From MFD09286-c1 sp963701015 (GTDB lineage: Bacteria > Bacteroidota > Bacteroidia > Bacteroidales > DTGW01): DNA of 64,000 bases. Made by a program: the position numbers and the translations under genes. The notes under the pieces were generated by a model, which did no database searches, was not told the origin of the DNA, and worked only from the letters and a program-made list of their open reading frames with translations. The DNA lies in NCBI GenBank assembly GCA_963701015.1, contig OY969556.1, positions 1,922,001-1,986,000 on the forward strand. The letters are read 5' to 3'. Shown in pieces: positions 30,504 to 40,559 of the stretch (its first letter is position 1; each line of letters begins with the position of its first letter).

Positions 30504-30655
30504 AAATAGAGATTGTTCATAAAGTCGAGAAAAAAGGGAAAGTAACCCTGACAGGGTTTTTCACAAAACAGATTGTCAGGATATTAGTAATTGTCGAACT
30601 TTGATTAAGTATAACCCTGTCAGGGTTTGTCGACAATAAATACAAACTCTAAATA
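30504..30655 (-). repeat. MITE family 2, copy 2 (inverted)
   Basis: Matches 13349-13501 in reverse: CCCTGACAGGGTTTTTCACA on one side, CCCTGTCAGGGTTTGTCGAC on the other, with outer AAATAGAG / CTCTAAAT ends. Noncoding. Confidence 0.75.
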
Positions 30656-30740
30656 GAAATTCTTATAAGCAATAATTATAAACTTTATAAGTTTAATATA
30701 AAAGTAACAATTAGAAAATATATTTAGAAATACGTCGAAT

Positions 30741-30748
30741 TATATTTG
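30741..30748 (+). promoter_or_regulatory. -7 box upstream of a small acidic ORF
   Basis: TATATTTG fits TAnnTTTG and lies 20 bp before the ATG at 30769. I see no clear TTG at the -33 position. Confidence 0.4.
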
Positions 30749-30768
30749 TATAAATTAAATACAATGCC

Positions 30769-30876
30769 ATGAAAGTAATAGAAATAGATAATAATGAGCC
30801 AATTACTATCATTGATGATTTAGTTTTATCGAATGAAAATTTAATTGATGATATGGAATTTCTATTTATTGAATAA
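30769..30876 (+). CDS. Small acidic protein, 35 residues
   Basis: Starts MKVIEIDNNEPITIIDDLVL and ends MEFLFIE. Acidic, with no signal peptide or cysteine. It has a promoter-like box just upstream and a second acidic small gene 85 bp downstream. I do not recognise a family. The open frame is short enough that it might be chance, but the context and the matching acidity of the neighbour favour a real gene. Confidence 0.4.
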   Translation: MKVIEIDNNEPITIIDDLVLSNENLIDDMEFLFIE

Positions 30877-30912
30877 AATATTATTTAATATATACATAAC
30901 AATTATTCAATA

Positions 30913-30940
30913 TTGCTTATATGCAGAAATATTAAATTTG
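30913..30940 (+). promoter_or_regulatory. Bacteroidota promoter, TTG-N17-TAAATTTG
   Basis: TTG at 30913-30915 and TAAATTTG at 30933-30940 match the -33/-7 pattern. The start codon at 30962 is 21 bp further on. Confidence 0.5.
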
Positions 30941-30961
30941 TAAAATTAAATTGTAAATATT

Positions 30962-31198
30962 ATGGCAACATTTGAAATAAATGAGATAGAGCTCAAAAAA
31001 TACGTTAATGATTTAATAGCATCGGATGAAAATATGGATGCTGACATGGATGAGGTAAACGAACGGGTTGATACCATGTTGGCAAAGTTAGCAGAATCGC
31101 CAGTTGAAGTTATAGGAGAAATTATAGTAGATGATATTTACATTGAAGCTGAAGAATATGATGAGAATAATATTGATGAAGAAATAAGTGAAAATTAA
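30962..31198 (+). CDS. Small acidic protein, 78 residues
   Basis: Starts MATFEINEIELKKYVNDLIA. It is predicted helical over residues 5-50 and ends in a very acidic tail (EAEEYDENNIDEEISEN). No signal peptide, membrane helix or Cys. It has its own promoter-like element and a downstream hairpin terminator. I cannot assign a family. The acidity and helical start would suit a small regulator or binding partner, but this is not shown. Confidence 0.6.
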   Translation: MATFEINEIELKKYVNDLIASDENMDADMDEVNERVDTMLAKLAESPVEVIGEIIVDDIYIEAEEYDENNIDEEISEN

Positions 31199-31278
31199 AA
31201 TTATAAAATAAATACAATAATAATTTGCTTCAGTTTTTAGTTGAATGTTAGTTAGTTAGTAGTTAGTTAGTTTAGTTG

Positions 31279-31313
31279 AAAAAGAGCCCTTCGTGAGAAT
31301 TGCTCTTTTTTTA
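31279..31313 (+). terminator. Rho-independent terminator
   Basis: AAAAAGAGC pairs with GCTCTTTTT, followed by TT, 80 bp after the acidic gene. Just before it, at 31247-31276, is a short GTTAGTTA tandem repeat. Confidence 0.75.
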
Positions 31314-31409
31314 TGTTAAATTCCTATGTATAAAATTAACTTTCAAGAATATAAAGGTAATAAATTGAATTCAATTGTAATTATGAATGAAAGTACAAAT
31401 TAAAATAAA

Positions 31410-31437
31410 AAAGCCGTCCCGTTTAGGACAGCTTGCA
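31410..31437 (-). terminator. Minus-strand terminator without an obvious gene
   Basis: AAGC..TCC pairs with GGA..GCTT. On the minus strand the hairpin is followed by TTTTTTATTTT. No minus-strand gene lies upstream in 31440-31653, so it may end a small RNA or a tiny ORF (a 21-codon frame starting ATGAGCAATATATG). Otherwise 31199-31653 holds nothing I recognise. Confidence 0.45.
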
Positions 31438-31653
31438 AATTTACCATTTACTTTTATCTCAACTAACCATTCCAAAACTTTTGGCAATAATTTTTCCCTT
31501 TTTTAATATACATATATTGCTCATAAAATCCGAGATTAGTATTCAAAGATTATTGCAAATGGCATTATATATTTTTAAATTTGAATAAAGATACAATATA
31601 ATTATTAAGAAGTTTTAAAATAGAAGTTAACCTATTATTAAATAAAAATTAAA

Positions 31654-32433
31654 ATGTTAAAAATTGTTGCAAATCAAATTTCCGAAAGTATTGATGTTAA
31701 AAGGTTCAGAAAAAACTATACCGGAACCGAATATTATTCTTCATCATCGGAAGTGTTTTATAAAAGTGATGAAAAATATTTATTTATATTATCCTATGGC
31801 GTAGTTGTTTTCTCAGGTTATGACGAAATAAAACAAAGCGAATTTAACGATTATATAAAACCTTTTTGTAAAAATATTCTTTCCGAACGATTAACTGAAG
31901 AATTTATTATCAATGAAAATTCGCCTTTTGACAGGTTTGAATATAACGAAATGTTTTTATCACGATTTGATCCGGTTGTATTGCGAATTGCCATGTTAAA
32001 TGTAGGACAGTCCGTTGCACTCGACCATTATTCGCAACAAACAGACCAATTACTTGAAGAAACAAATCAATATACTTTAAAATTAGAAAAATACGGAAAA
32101 CTAAATATTTCCAATAAATCACTTTTAAAATTTATTGGCAAAACTTTAAATGTAAAAAACAGGATTATAGATAATTTGTATATTATCGATTCACCAGAAG
32201 AAACATGGGAAGATGAATATTTACATAAAATTGATTCAGCATTGCGAAATACATTTGATTTAAAAATCCGCTTTAAGGAAATTGATTATAGCCTCCAAAT
32301 AGTAAAAGATAACCTTGAATTATTCAAAGATTTAATGCAACACCGCAGGAGTGATCTTCTTGAAATAATTATAATTATCCTTATATTGGTTGAAGTTGTA
32401 AACCTTATCTTTGATAAGATTAAACATTTTTAA
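31654..32433 (+). CDS. RMD1/DUF155 family protein
   Basis: 259 residues. The DUF155 core covers about 35-225 (KYLFILSYGVVVFSGYDE, LSERLTEEFIINEN, AMLNVGQSVALDHYSQQTD, then DIMQHRRSDLLE-like helices). A single C-terminal membrane helix at about 236-256 (LLEIIIIILILVEVVNLIF) serves as tail anchor. Yeast and human relatives (Rmd1, RMND1) are mitochondrial. The bacterial role is not established. Single gene, convergent with the GT39 gene. Confidence 0.8.
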   Translation: MLKIVANQISESIDVKRFRKNYTGTEYYSSSSEVFYKSDEKYLFILSYGVVVFSGYDEIKQSEFNDYIKPFCKNILSERLTEEFIINENSPFDRFEYNEMFLSRFDPVVLRIAMLNVGQSVALDHYSQQTDQLLEETNQYTLKLEKYGKLNISNKSLLKFIGKTLNVKNRIIDNLYIIDSPEETWEDEYLHKIDSALRNTFDLKIRFKEIDYSLQIVKDNLELFKDLMQHRRSDLLEIIIIILILVEVVNLIFDKIKHF

Positions 32434-32442
32434 TTGGTTATA

Positions 32443-34066
32443 TTAATTTATTTTAACCAAAAAATAATGGCTCAATGTTTTAAAACGTGTATTTACATTC
32501 AAAAATTTTAATGTAAGCCTTGTAACCGGATAATTATAATATATTCGAATATCCGACAACCTGGCTTTAACATTAATCAAATTTCTCATTCCTTCATCAT
32601 TTGTGATAATATACGCCTTTTTCTTTTTCTCAATAATATTTTTAATGGTATAGTCGTTGGAAGGTCGAACAATCTTTTGAGCATAAAAATCATATGAAAA
32701 AACCTGGGCATTATAAGCATATATATCGCGGTTCACTTCTGTTTTTGACATAGCCATTGATTTCCCAGCCTGGTATTTTAGTAAATTGGGATAAAAATGA
32801 GTATTGAGCATAAAATTTACAGCAATTATAGTAATAGCCGGTGCAATAACAATTTGCGCCCAATCGGGACGTCCTTGAAATATAAAATAAATGGTCAATA
32901 AATTTAATATGATTAATCCTGTCCAAATGTTTGCGTTTTTACATGGAAAAACTAAAATAAATAAAAGATATAACATTATCCATAATAGTATTACCATAAT
33001 TAATTGAACACGGTATAAAAATTTCCTCCAAAATTTATAGTGATTAATCAATGTAAATGTGGATGAAGCCGTTAATATTGCAAACAATGGAAATAAAACA
33101 AAGATATAATGTGGCAATTTATATTTCGAAAGTGATAAAATTGCAAATGGCACCATGGCTCCAATAAAAGTTAATAATTCAATTATATCGAACTTCTTCG
33201 ACTTTAATAGCAAAGCTTTTAATGTTGAAGCCACGGCAAAGATTGAAAGAAATGCCCAGGGTAAAAATGACCAAACAAATGTATGAACGAAAAATAAATA
33301 ATCGCCATTTTCATGCCATTGGCTTTCTCCGGTAATTCGTCCAAAGCTTTGTGTCCAAAAATAAAATTTTACGCCATATGCACCAAATTGTCTGTATAAT
33401 CCCCAAACAAAAGGTAACAATAATATAAACACATAAACTATACCTAATAACCATTCTATGCGTATAAAATCCTTCCATTGCTTTTTATAGATAATTTGAC
33501 CGGCTATAGCAATTACAGGAACCATTAAACCTAATGGTCACTTTTGCCAGCATAGCTGCAGCAATTGCTGTAAAGCCCAGAAAATAATTTATTATATTTC
33601 TTGTTTCCAAATACTCCGATAATTGCCAAATTGCAAAAATTATTGAACCTGTTAAAATTGTATCAGTCCTTACATCGTGATTAAATAAAAAGAAACCCTG
33701 GCACGTGTAGAGTATTAAAGCTGAAAGCCTTGCAATTTTACCTGAATATAACTTTTTTGCAAGTTTATAGGTCGAAAAAACTGCCAATAAAGTAAATAAA
33801 AATGAAGGTAATTTATAACTGATATTATTTATACCAAAAATTTTAAAAGATAATGCTTCTAGCCAAAAACAAAGCGGCGGTTTATCTAAATAATTAAGTT
33901 GACGAAAATGCAACATCGTATAGCTTTTAGTCATCAACATTTCATGACTTAATGAGGCATACTGTGCTGCATCAATTTCCATAACGTCAATATATAATCC
34001 ATATATATAAACTAAAGTTGCAACAGCAAATAAAAAAATATACACTGGTTTCGATATTGATTTCAT
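32443..34066 (-). pseudogene. GT39-family polyprenyl-phosphate-sugar glycosyltransferase with a +1 frameshift
   Basis: Two frames (34066 down to about 33540, then to 32443) together encode a ~540-residue multi-helix ArnT/PMT-like enzyme. It has an N-terminal membrane helix, an acidic luminal motif (DVMEIDAAQYASLSHEM), LDKPPLCFWLEALSFKIFG and a C-terminal soluble part. The break falls in what should read AKGPLGLMVP: the DNA has AAAAGTGACCATTAGG where AAAGGACCATTAGG would keep the frame, so one extra T is likely. It would move a sugar from polyprenyl phosphate onto lipid A, protein or other envelope targets. The adjacent GT2 gene could make the donor. Confidence 0.82.
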
Positions 34067-34156
34067 ATTTTATTATTTATAAATATTTTAAGAATAGGTT
34101 TTTCGTATAAAATTTAATTTTTTCCTATAATGAATGAATTCACTTTGTTAATTATT

Positions 34157-34870
34157 TCATTTCGAAAATAAACCATAATTTAATATGCAAAATATCGCCC
34201 AAAGACCATCCTTATAGTTAATTTTTTTACCTTCATCATAAGTTCTTCCATAATATGAAATTCCAACTTCATAAATTCTAATTTGTGGTAATCTCGAAAC
34301 TTTAATGGTTACTTCCGGTTCAAATCCAAATCGTTTTTCCTTGAGATCAATTTTTTTTAATATTTCAGCTCTAAAAAGCTTATAACAAGTTTCCATATCG
34401 GTTAAATTCAGGTTCGAAAACATGTTTGACAGAAAAGTGAGAAAATGATTGCCAATGGAATGCCAGAAAAACAAAACCCTGTGTGCACTTCCACCTTTAA
34501 ACCTTGAACCATAAACGACGTCTGCAACATTATTTATAACAGGTTGAAGCAATACGTTATATTCATTCGGATCGTATTCCAAATCAGCATCCTGTATAAT
34601 TATAAAATCACCTGAGGCATTTACTATTCCTGTATGGATTGCAGCACCTTTTCCTTTATTTACTTCATGTTTTATATAATGGAGTTCAATATTTTCATAC
34701 TTATTTTTATATTCAATAATTGCAAGTTCGGTATTATCATTTGAACAATCATTTACAGCAATAATTTCCCAGCTAATGTCATTTGAAAGTGAAATATGCC
34801 TTATTTTATCAAAAATTAAAGCAATAGTTTGTTCTTCGTTATATATTGGTATTATAATTGAAAGCTTCAT
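34157..34870 (-). CDS. GT2 glycosyltransferase, dolichol/undecaprenyl-phosphate sugar synthase-like
   Basis: 237 residues, a single GT-A domain without C-terminal membrane helices. The N-terminus is MKLSIIIPIYNEEQTI, the nucleotide-site motif is VNDCSNDNT, and the metal-binding DADLEYDP is at about 94-101 followed by YGSRFKGG. It resembles DPM1-type enzymes that transfer a sugar from a nucleotide to a polyprenyl phosphate on the cytoplasmic face. It is 90 bp upstream of the GT39 gene on the same strand, which is the expected user of the product. Confidence 0.85.
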   Translation of the reverse strand: MKLSIIIPIYNEEQTIALIFDKIRHISLSNDISWEIIAVNDCSNDNTELAIIEYKNKYENIELHYIKHEVNKGKGAAIHTGIVNASGDFIIIQDADLEYDPNEYNVLLQPVINNVADVVYGSRFKGGSAHRVLFFWHSIGNHFLTFLSNMFSNLNLTDMETCYKLFRAEILKKIDLKEKRFGFEPEVTIKVSRLPQIRIYEVGISYYGRTYDEGKKINYKDGLWAIFCILNYGLFSK

Positions 34871-35149
34871 ATACTTTTATAGTATTGCAAACTACAATAC
34901 TAAAATGTTTTCATAGAAATTTCAAGACCTAAATAAAGTTTAATAATTTGCTAATAATAACTTAACATGAATTAAACGTTATCGAATTTAATATACCAAT
35001 ATAATCTATTGTTTATAATAATTTTAATAAAATATTAATTGGAAAACCAATTTTAAAAACTGATTATTTATTTTAATAATAATTTCATTTTATCTTAATA
35101 TAAATTTATATATAAATAGTTCAAATTTGTAGCCTTAATATTTACAACT

Positions 35150-36340
35150 ATGAAGATTATTTTACAAATCAGAAAATTAAAAGAGAAAAGTACAGTTTTA
35201 GTGTTTTCAATTTTTGTATTATTAGTTCTATCAACATTAGGTTGCAATAGTGCTAAAGAAAATCAAAATTCAAATCTAATTCAGTTTGTATATACATCCG
35301 ATTCACATTTTGGGATTACAAGGCCAACATTCAGGGGCGACACAAATGTTACCTCATTTATGGTAAATACTGCTATGATAGCAAAAATTAATGCTTTACC
35401 AAAACTTGTTTTACCAAATGATTCCGGTATTAATGCAGGCAAAATTATAGGAGGAATTGATTATTTGATTAATACTGGCGATATTGCCAATCGTGAGGTA
35501 GAAGGTGTTCAAAGTGCAACTAAATCGTGGAAACAGTTTACTGAAGTATATATTAATGGGATAACTCTCTTGAATAATAAAAATATAAAAACTGAAATGT
35601 TCCTTATACCAGGTAATCACGATGTAACAAATGCAATTGGATTTTATAAGAAAATGGATCCAATAACTGATAATGCATCAATGGTTGGAATATATAATTA
35701 TATGTTCCCGTCATCACCTAAAACAATTGCTAATTATAATTATGCCATAGACAAAATTCATTATTCAAAAAATATATCCGGCATCCATTTTGTTTTTCTT
35801 AATATATGGCCTGATTCAAGTGAACGGGTTTGGTTGGCAAATGATTTAAAAAATATAAATGATACTATACCTGTTTTATTATTTACGCATGACGAACCAA
35901 ATGTTGAACCTAAACATTTTACTAACCCAAACGGCAAACATGATATAAATGCCAAAGATAAATTTGAAAATTTACTGCCTGAAGTTTTTAAAGATGGTGC
36001 TAAAATTAAGGATCCAAGTATTATTGAGCAAAGGGGATTGGTTGCTTTTTTAAAAATTCATAAAAATATTAAAGTATATTTTCATGGCAACGATAATGAA
36101 AACAGGTATTATGATTATACAGGGCCGGATAATGATATAGCCTTAAAAACAATTCAGGTTGATTCGCCAATGAAAGGAAATTATTCAAGAAAGGATGAAA
36201 CAAAACTATCATTTCAGCTTGTAACAATTAATACAAAATTAATGCAATTAACTGTTCGCGAATGTCTATGGAATTCAAAACAATGTACTCAAAACATGCC
36301 AATAGTTTGGGGTAAAAGCATTACTATTTCTTTAAGATAA
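35150..36340 (+). CDS. Lipoprotein metallophosphoesterase (calcineurin-like)
   Basis: 396 residues. A membrane-spanning signal ends in lipobox STLGC (Cys32). Metallophosphatase motifs in order: TSDSHFG (about 51), NTGDIANRE (about 109), PGNHDV (about 154), FTHDEP (about 245) and YFHGNDNENRYYD (about 311). In the last, Asn replaces the usual His of GHxH, so one metal ligand may differ. It would hydrolyse phosphoesters on the outer face of a membrane. Not in an operon. It adds a fourth extracytoplasmic phosphatase-type enzyme to the window. Confidence 0.83.
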   Translation: MKIILQIRKLKEKSTVLVFSIFVLLVLSTLGCNSAKENQNSNLIQFVYTSDSHFGITRPTFRGDTNVTSFMVNTAMIAKINALPKLVLPNDSGINAGKIIGGIDYLINTGDIANREVEGVQSATKSWKQFTEVYINGITLLNNKNIKTEMFLIPGNHDVTNAIGFYKKMDPITDNASMVGIYNYMFPSSPKTIANYNYAIDKIHYSKNISGIHFVFLNIWPDSSERVWLANDLKNINDTIPVLLFTHDEPNVEPKHFTNPNGKHDINAKDKFENLLPEVFKDGAKIKDPSIIEQRGLVAFLKIHKNIKVYFHGNDNENRYYDYTGPDNDIALKTIQVDSPMKGNYSRKDETKLSFQLVTINTKLMQLTVRECLWNSKQCTQNMPIVWGKSITISLR

Positions 36341-36710
36341 TTTTATTAATTAAAATTTCTTTACAAGATTAAATTTAATTTTTATTAAGATGTACATTCA
36401 AATTTATTAGAAATATTTTAGAAGTGATATCCATGTGTTCATTCATCTATGAATTTATGAAATAATAACTTTATTTCATATAAACTTTACATTGAATTAA
36501 ACATATTTTGAAATATTTATTATTAATTTGAAGTCTGAACCGAAAACTTTAATATAGTTATAATCCTTTAAAATTCTATATTATACCTAATTTATTTACC
36601 CATAAATAGTCCTAATTTATTTAATTAATAATTGTTTGCATTTTAGATAAAGTATTATATTTTTTCAATATAAATACAATTCAATTAAATATTGCTATTA
36701 AAACAATAAT
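36341..36710. other. AT-rich intergenic region before the chemoreceptors
   Basis: Very AT-rich with no open frame or strong hairpin. It ends in AGAAGGAG at 36711-36718, an unusually good Shine-Dalgarno for Bacteroidota, 6 nt before the ATG at 36725. Confidence 0.5.
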
Positions 36711-36724
36711 AGAAGGAGTTGAAA

Positions 36725-37994
36725 ATGAACGAAATAATTTTGGAAGGAATAATTAATTTGAGTTTATTTCCTATTAGTTATATTGTATTAAAATTGATTT
36801 TTAAAAAATCTATCATGGTTAAACTTGGATTAATTACAATATGCTTTATTTTATTTGTTGCTTTTATGAGCTTTTTTCAAGGAATTGTTGGAATAAAAAA
36901 GACATTTTGGATTTTTCCCTTAAATATTGTAATTGGAACATTTTTATTTTTGTATATAAATAAATTTCTTCGCAAGCCACTTCATCAAGCAATAACAAAG
37001 ATCAAATTACTAGCAAAAGGTGAAATATATAACCAGAATATTAAAGGTAAATCGCAGCAAGATGAACTTGGAATTTTGAATGATTCTATAATTGACCTTT
37101 CATATATGCTGAAAGTAGCATTAACTAAAATAAAAAATAATTCTGAAAACTTTGTAATTACAAGCCAGCAACTGAAAAATTCAACCGAACGATTATCGCA
37201 AGGGTCGCAATGAACAGGCAAGTTCAATTGAGGAAATTTCAACTAGCATGGAGGAAATGGTTTCGAATATCATCCAAAATGTAGATAATGCTATGCAAAC
37301 TGAGGAAATTGCCAAAAATGCTTCTTCTGAAATTATTGAAACCAGCAATTCGGTGAATACAACTATTGATGCTATGAAAAGGATTGCTGAAAAAATTACC
37401 ATTATAAATGTTATAGCCGAAAAGACCGATTTATTAGCTATAAATGCAGCAATTGAAGCCGCACGTGCGGGTGAACAAGGGAAAGGATTTGCAGTTGTTG
37501 CTTCGGAAGTTCGTAAATTAGCTGAAAGAAGCCAGGAAGCTGCAAAAGAAATTGATAGTTTAAGTATATCAAGTGTAAAAATTGCTGATGAATCAGGTTT
37601 ATCTCTTCATCGGTTAATTCCTGCAATACAAAAGACTTCTAATTTAGTGCAGGATATTACTGCAGCAAGTTTGGAACAAAATTCTGGTGCCACCCAAATT
37701 AATAATGCCATTTCGCAATTAAATTCAGTTACACAAGTAACTGCTGCCACAGCTGACGATTTATCAACTAAAGTAGAGGAGCTATATGTCAATTCCAAAA
37801 ACTTATTTGATTATTTGTCACTTTTTAAATTAAATCAAAATTCAAATAAAGCTCAGATAATGACTGATAAAGAATTATCTGAAAGTAATTACGGAAATAA
37901 TAAGATTATGAATAAAGTAAAAAGTGATTTTGATTTTAATAAAGATAACCTGGCAATGGAATTGGTTGCTAAAGGAACCAAAAGGGTTAATTAG
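36725..37994 (+). pseudogene. Methyl-accepting chemotaxis protein with a +1 frameshift
   Basis: The first frame (36725-37213) has two to three membrane helices (about 10-27, 34-55, 60-80) and a HAMP-like linker. It stops at LSQGSQ. The second frame resumes with NEQASSIEEISTSMEEMVSN and holds the signalling hairpin (IAEKTDLLAINAAIEAARAG) and C-terminus. The neighbouring receptor reads LSQGANEQAAS at the same place, so one extra base at about 37206-37210 (TCGCAATGAA) explains the break. It lacks a large periplasmic sensor. A strong SD supports translation. Either an assembly error or a degraded gene. Confidence 0.85.
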
Positions 37995-38046
37995 TTGATT
38001 ATAGCAGATTGAAATTTGAAATTTATAGATATAAATTCATAAAAAT

Positions 38047-39966
38047 ATGAAGAACATAAAAATGAAACAAAAGCTATATGCTTTGATTTGTTTGGTTGGT
38101 ATAACACTCATTATTTGTTTTGCAGTTGTATTAACTTCAGTGTCGTTAATGAATAAACGAAATTTATTATTGAAAAAGGCTATGGATTTAAGGATAGCTG
38201 TTTTAACCCTTGAAAAACTGGAACAAAACTTTATAATTGCTGATAGATTTACCGAAAATTTATATAATACCGGTAAAAGTGAAAATATAAATCAATTTGC
38301 ATTAGTTTATATGCAAAGTGAAAATGAAATCACAGACTTAATGTCTGATAAATATGTCATAAGCCTTCCAATTTCTGATTCATTGCAACAAGTTAGAGGT
38401 TTAATCTCAAAAGCTCAGGAAAAATTTGATGAAATTATACAATTAACACTTGAACGAGGTTTTAAAAATTTTGGTTTTGAAAGACAGTTAATGGAAGCAA
38501 GCAATAAACTCTTATCAAACGCTAAAGGTACCGAATGTGAAATTCCTGTATTACACCTTTATAACCAGGAACAAAATTTTGAAATACAAAAAGACACGCA
38601 ATATATAAGTAATTTTCTAAATGACAAACTAACAATATATAACCATATAAATCAAAATTCAAAAGAAATTTTGAATAATTATAGTGACTATTTTCTGAAA
38701 ACTGCTAATGATGATAAATTAATAGGGCTTGATGAATCTAGCGGATTAAGAGGTGAAATACATGCAATTGTAAATTCAATTAAACCTGTTATTGATTCAT
38801 TTCAATCGCAATTGTCAAAAAGCACATTGTCAACATCCAAAATGTTATTAGTGGTAATTATATTAATTAGTATAACTGCGTTTATATTAATTGTTTTAAT
38901 CGGGTTATATATTATAAGGGATATTTCCAAAAACCTGGGTGGCGACCCAACTGAAGTGAACGATATAGCTACAAATATCGCAAATGGTAATTTGGCCTTT
39001 AATTTGGAGATATATGGAAAACGTACAGGTGCAATGAAGTCATTATATGTAATGACAGTTAAAATAAAGGAAATTGTATCGTCAATTTTAACAAGTGCTG
39101 AAAGTATTTCACAAGCCAGCAGTCATGTTAATGCTTCATCAATGGCATTATCACAGGGAGCAAATGAACAGGCTGCATCAACCGAGCAAGTATCATCGAG
39201 TATGGAAGAAATGGTTTCGAATATAAATCAAAATGCTAATAATTCAAAGCAAACTGAGCTTATTGCAAAAGCAGCTTCGGTTGAAATTATTGAAACCAGC
39301 AAATCAGTTATTACAACAATTGATTCGATGAAAAGGATTGCAGAAAAAATTTCAATAATAAATGTTATTGCCCAAAAAACTGATTTATTGGCTATAAATG
39401 CTGCAATTGAAGCAGCACGGGCAGGTGTGCACGGTAAAGGTTTTGCGGTTGTTGCTTCCGAAGTTCGTAAATTGGCTGAAAGAAGTCAGGATGCCGCAAA
39501 GGAAATAGACCAGTTAAGCAAATCAAGCGTAAAATTGGCAGATGAATCAGGAGTTTCTCTTCAGAAATTAATTCCATCCATTCAAAAAACTTCAATTTTA
39601 GTGCAGGAAATTACTTCAAGTAGTTTGGAACAAAATTCAGGCGCTGAACAAATAAATAATGCTTTAATCCAATTGAATAATGTAACTCAATCAACTGCGA
39701 GTACAGCTGAAGAATTATCATCAAGTGCCGAAGAACTTTTTGCTCAAGCCGAGACCTTGAAAGCAAACATTTCATTTTTTAAATTATATGACATTTCTGA
39801 AAATTTTGAATCAACCGAAAATATTTTGACTTTAGACCCTTTAAAAAATGAAATATTGGATAATAACTTTTCTCTTTTTAATAAAATAAAAAATATAGAA
39901 ACGCAAAGTACCATTTTTCAAACAAATGAAAAAGATACAACTGACTTTGAATTCAAAAAATTCTAG
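38047..39966 (+). CDS. Methyl-accepting chemotaxis protein
   Basis: 639 residues. Membrane helices at about 10-32 and 276-300 bracket a ~240-residue helical periplasmic sensor domain. A HAMP region follows (LGGDPTEVNDIATNIANGNL), then the cytoplasmic coiled coil with the conserved tip IAQKTDLLAINAAIEAARAG and QGANEQAASTEQVSSSMEEM. It relays a ligand signal to CheA through CheW. 52 bp after the frameshifted receptor and 15 bp before cheW, so the three form an operon. No cheA, cheR, cheB or flagellar gene is in the window. Confidence 0.92.
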   Translation: MKNIKMKQKLYALICLVGITLIICFAVVLTSVSLMNKRNLLLKKAMDLRIAVLTLEKLEQNFIIADRFTENLYNTGKSENINQFALVYMQSENEITDLMSDKYVISLPISDSLQQVRGLISKAQEKFDEIIQLTLERGFKNFGFERQLMEASNKLLSNAKGTECEIPVLHLYNQEQNFEIQKDTQYISNFLNDKLTIYNHINQNSKEILNNYSDYFLKTANDDKLIGLDESSGLRGEIHAIVNSIKPVIDSFQSQLSKSTLSTSKMLLVVIILISITAFILIVLIGLYIIRDISKNLGGDPTEVNDIATNIANGNLAFNLEIYGKRTGAMKSLYVMTVKIKEIVSSILTSAESISQASSHVNASSMALSQGANEQAASTEQVSSSMEEMVSNINQNANNSKQTELIAKAASVEIIETSKSVITTIDSMKRIAEKISIINVIAQKTDLLAINAAIEAARAGVHGKGFAVVASEVRKLAERSQDAAKEIDQLSKSSVKLADESGVSLQKLIPSIQKTSILVQEITSSSLEQNSGAEQINNALIQLNNVTQSTASTAEELSSSAEELFAQAETLKANISFFKLYDISENFESTENILTLDPLKNEILDNNFSLFNKIKNIETQSTIFQTNEKDTTDFEFKKF

Positions 39967-39981
39967 AAATATATAATAATT

Positions 39982-40455
39982 ATGACAGATACATATTTAT
40001 CATTTAACATTAGTAATGTTTTTTTTGCAATAAATGTTGAAAAAGTACTTGAAGTTTTGGAACAACAGGAGATAAAAAATTTACCTAATGCCCCTAAAGT
40101 TGTACGAGGAATAATAAATTTTCGCGGAGAGGCTGTTCCCGTAATAGAAACACGTATTAAATTTAATTTTCCGGTCAGGGAAGCTAATTCATCATTTGTG
40201 ATTATAATTATGGAATTGAAATGTGGAAACGAAAGTTTCAGAATAGCTGCAATTGTTGATAAAGTAAAAGATGTTATTGAAATTTCAGATAACCAAATAA
40301 TGCCAGTTCCAATAATAAGTAAGGAATATAGTGCTGAGTATTATTGCGGAGTAGTTAAATTAAATAATGAATTTATATTGCTATTAAATGCTGAAAATGT
40401 TTTCTCAAATATTGAAATAAGCCAGGTAAATTTTTCAGAATCATATTTGTCTTAA
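39982..40455 (+). CDS. CheW-like chemotaxis coupling protein
   Basis: 157 residues, one CheW domain: YLSFNISNVFFAINVEKVLE, LPNAPKVVRGIINFRGEAVP and VVKLNNEFILLLNAENVF. It links chemoreceptors to CheA. It is the last gene of the receptor operon, 15 bp after the second receptor. Confidence 0.88.
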   Translation: MTDTYLSFNISNVFFAINVEKVLEVLEQQEIKNLPNAPKVVRGIINFRGEAVPVIETRIKFNFPVREANSSFVIIIMELKCGNESFRIAAIVDKVKDVIEISDNQIMPVPIISKEYSAEYYCGVVKLNNEFILLLNAENVFSNIEISQVNFSESYLS

Positions 40456-40559
40456 AAGAAATTTCATTTATACATATTTTTGGACACTCTCACACACTTT
40501 TTGGGAACTCTCCCATTAGTTAAACTATCTAAGCTATTTGCTACTATGTTGTTATCTTA

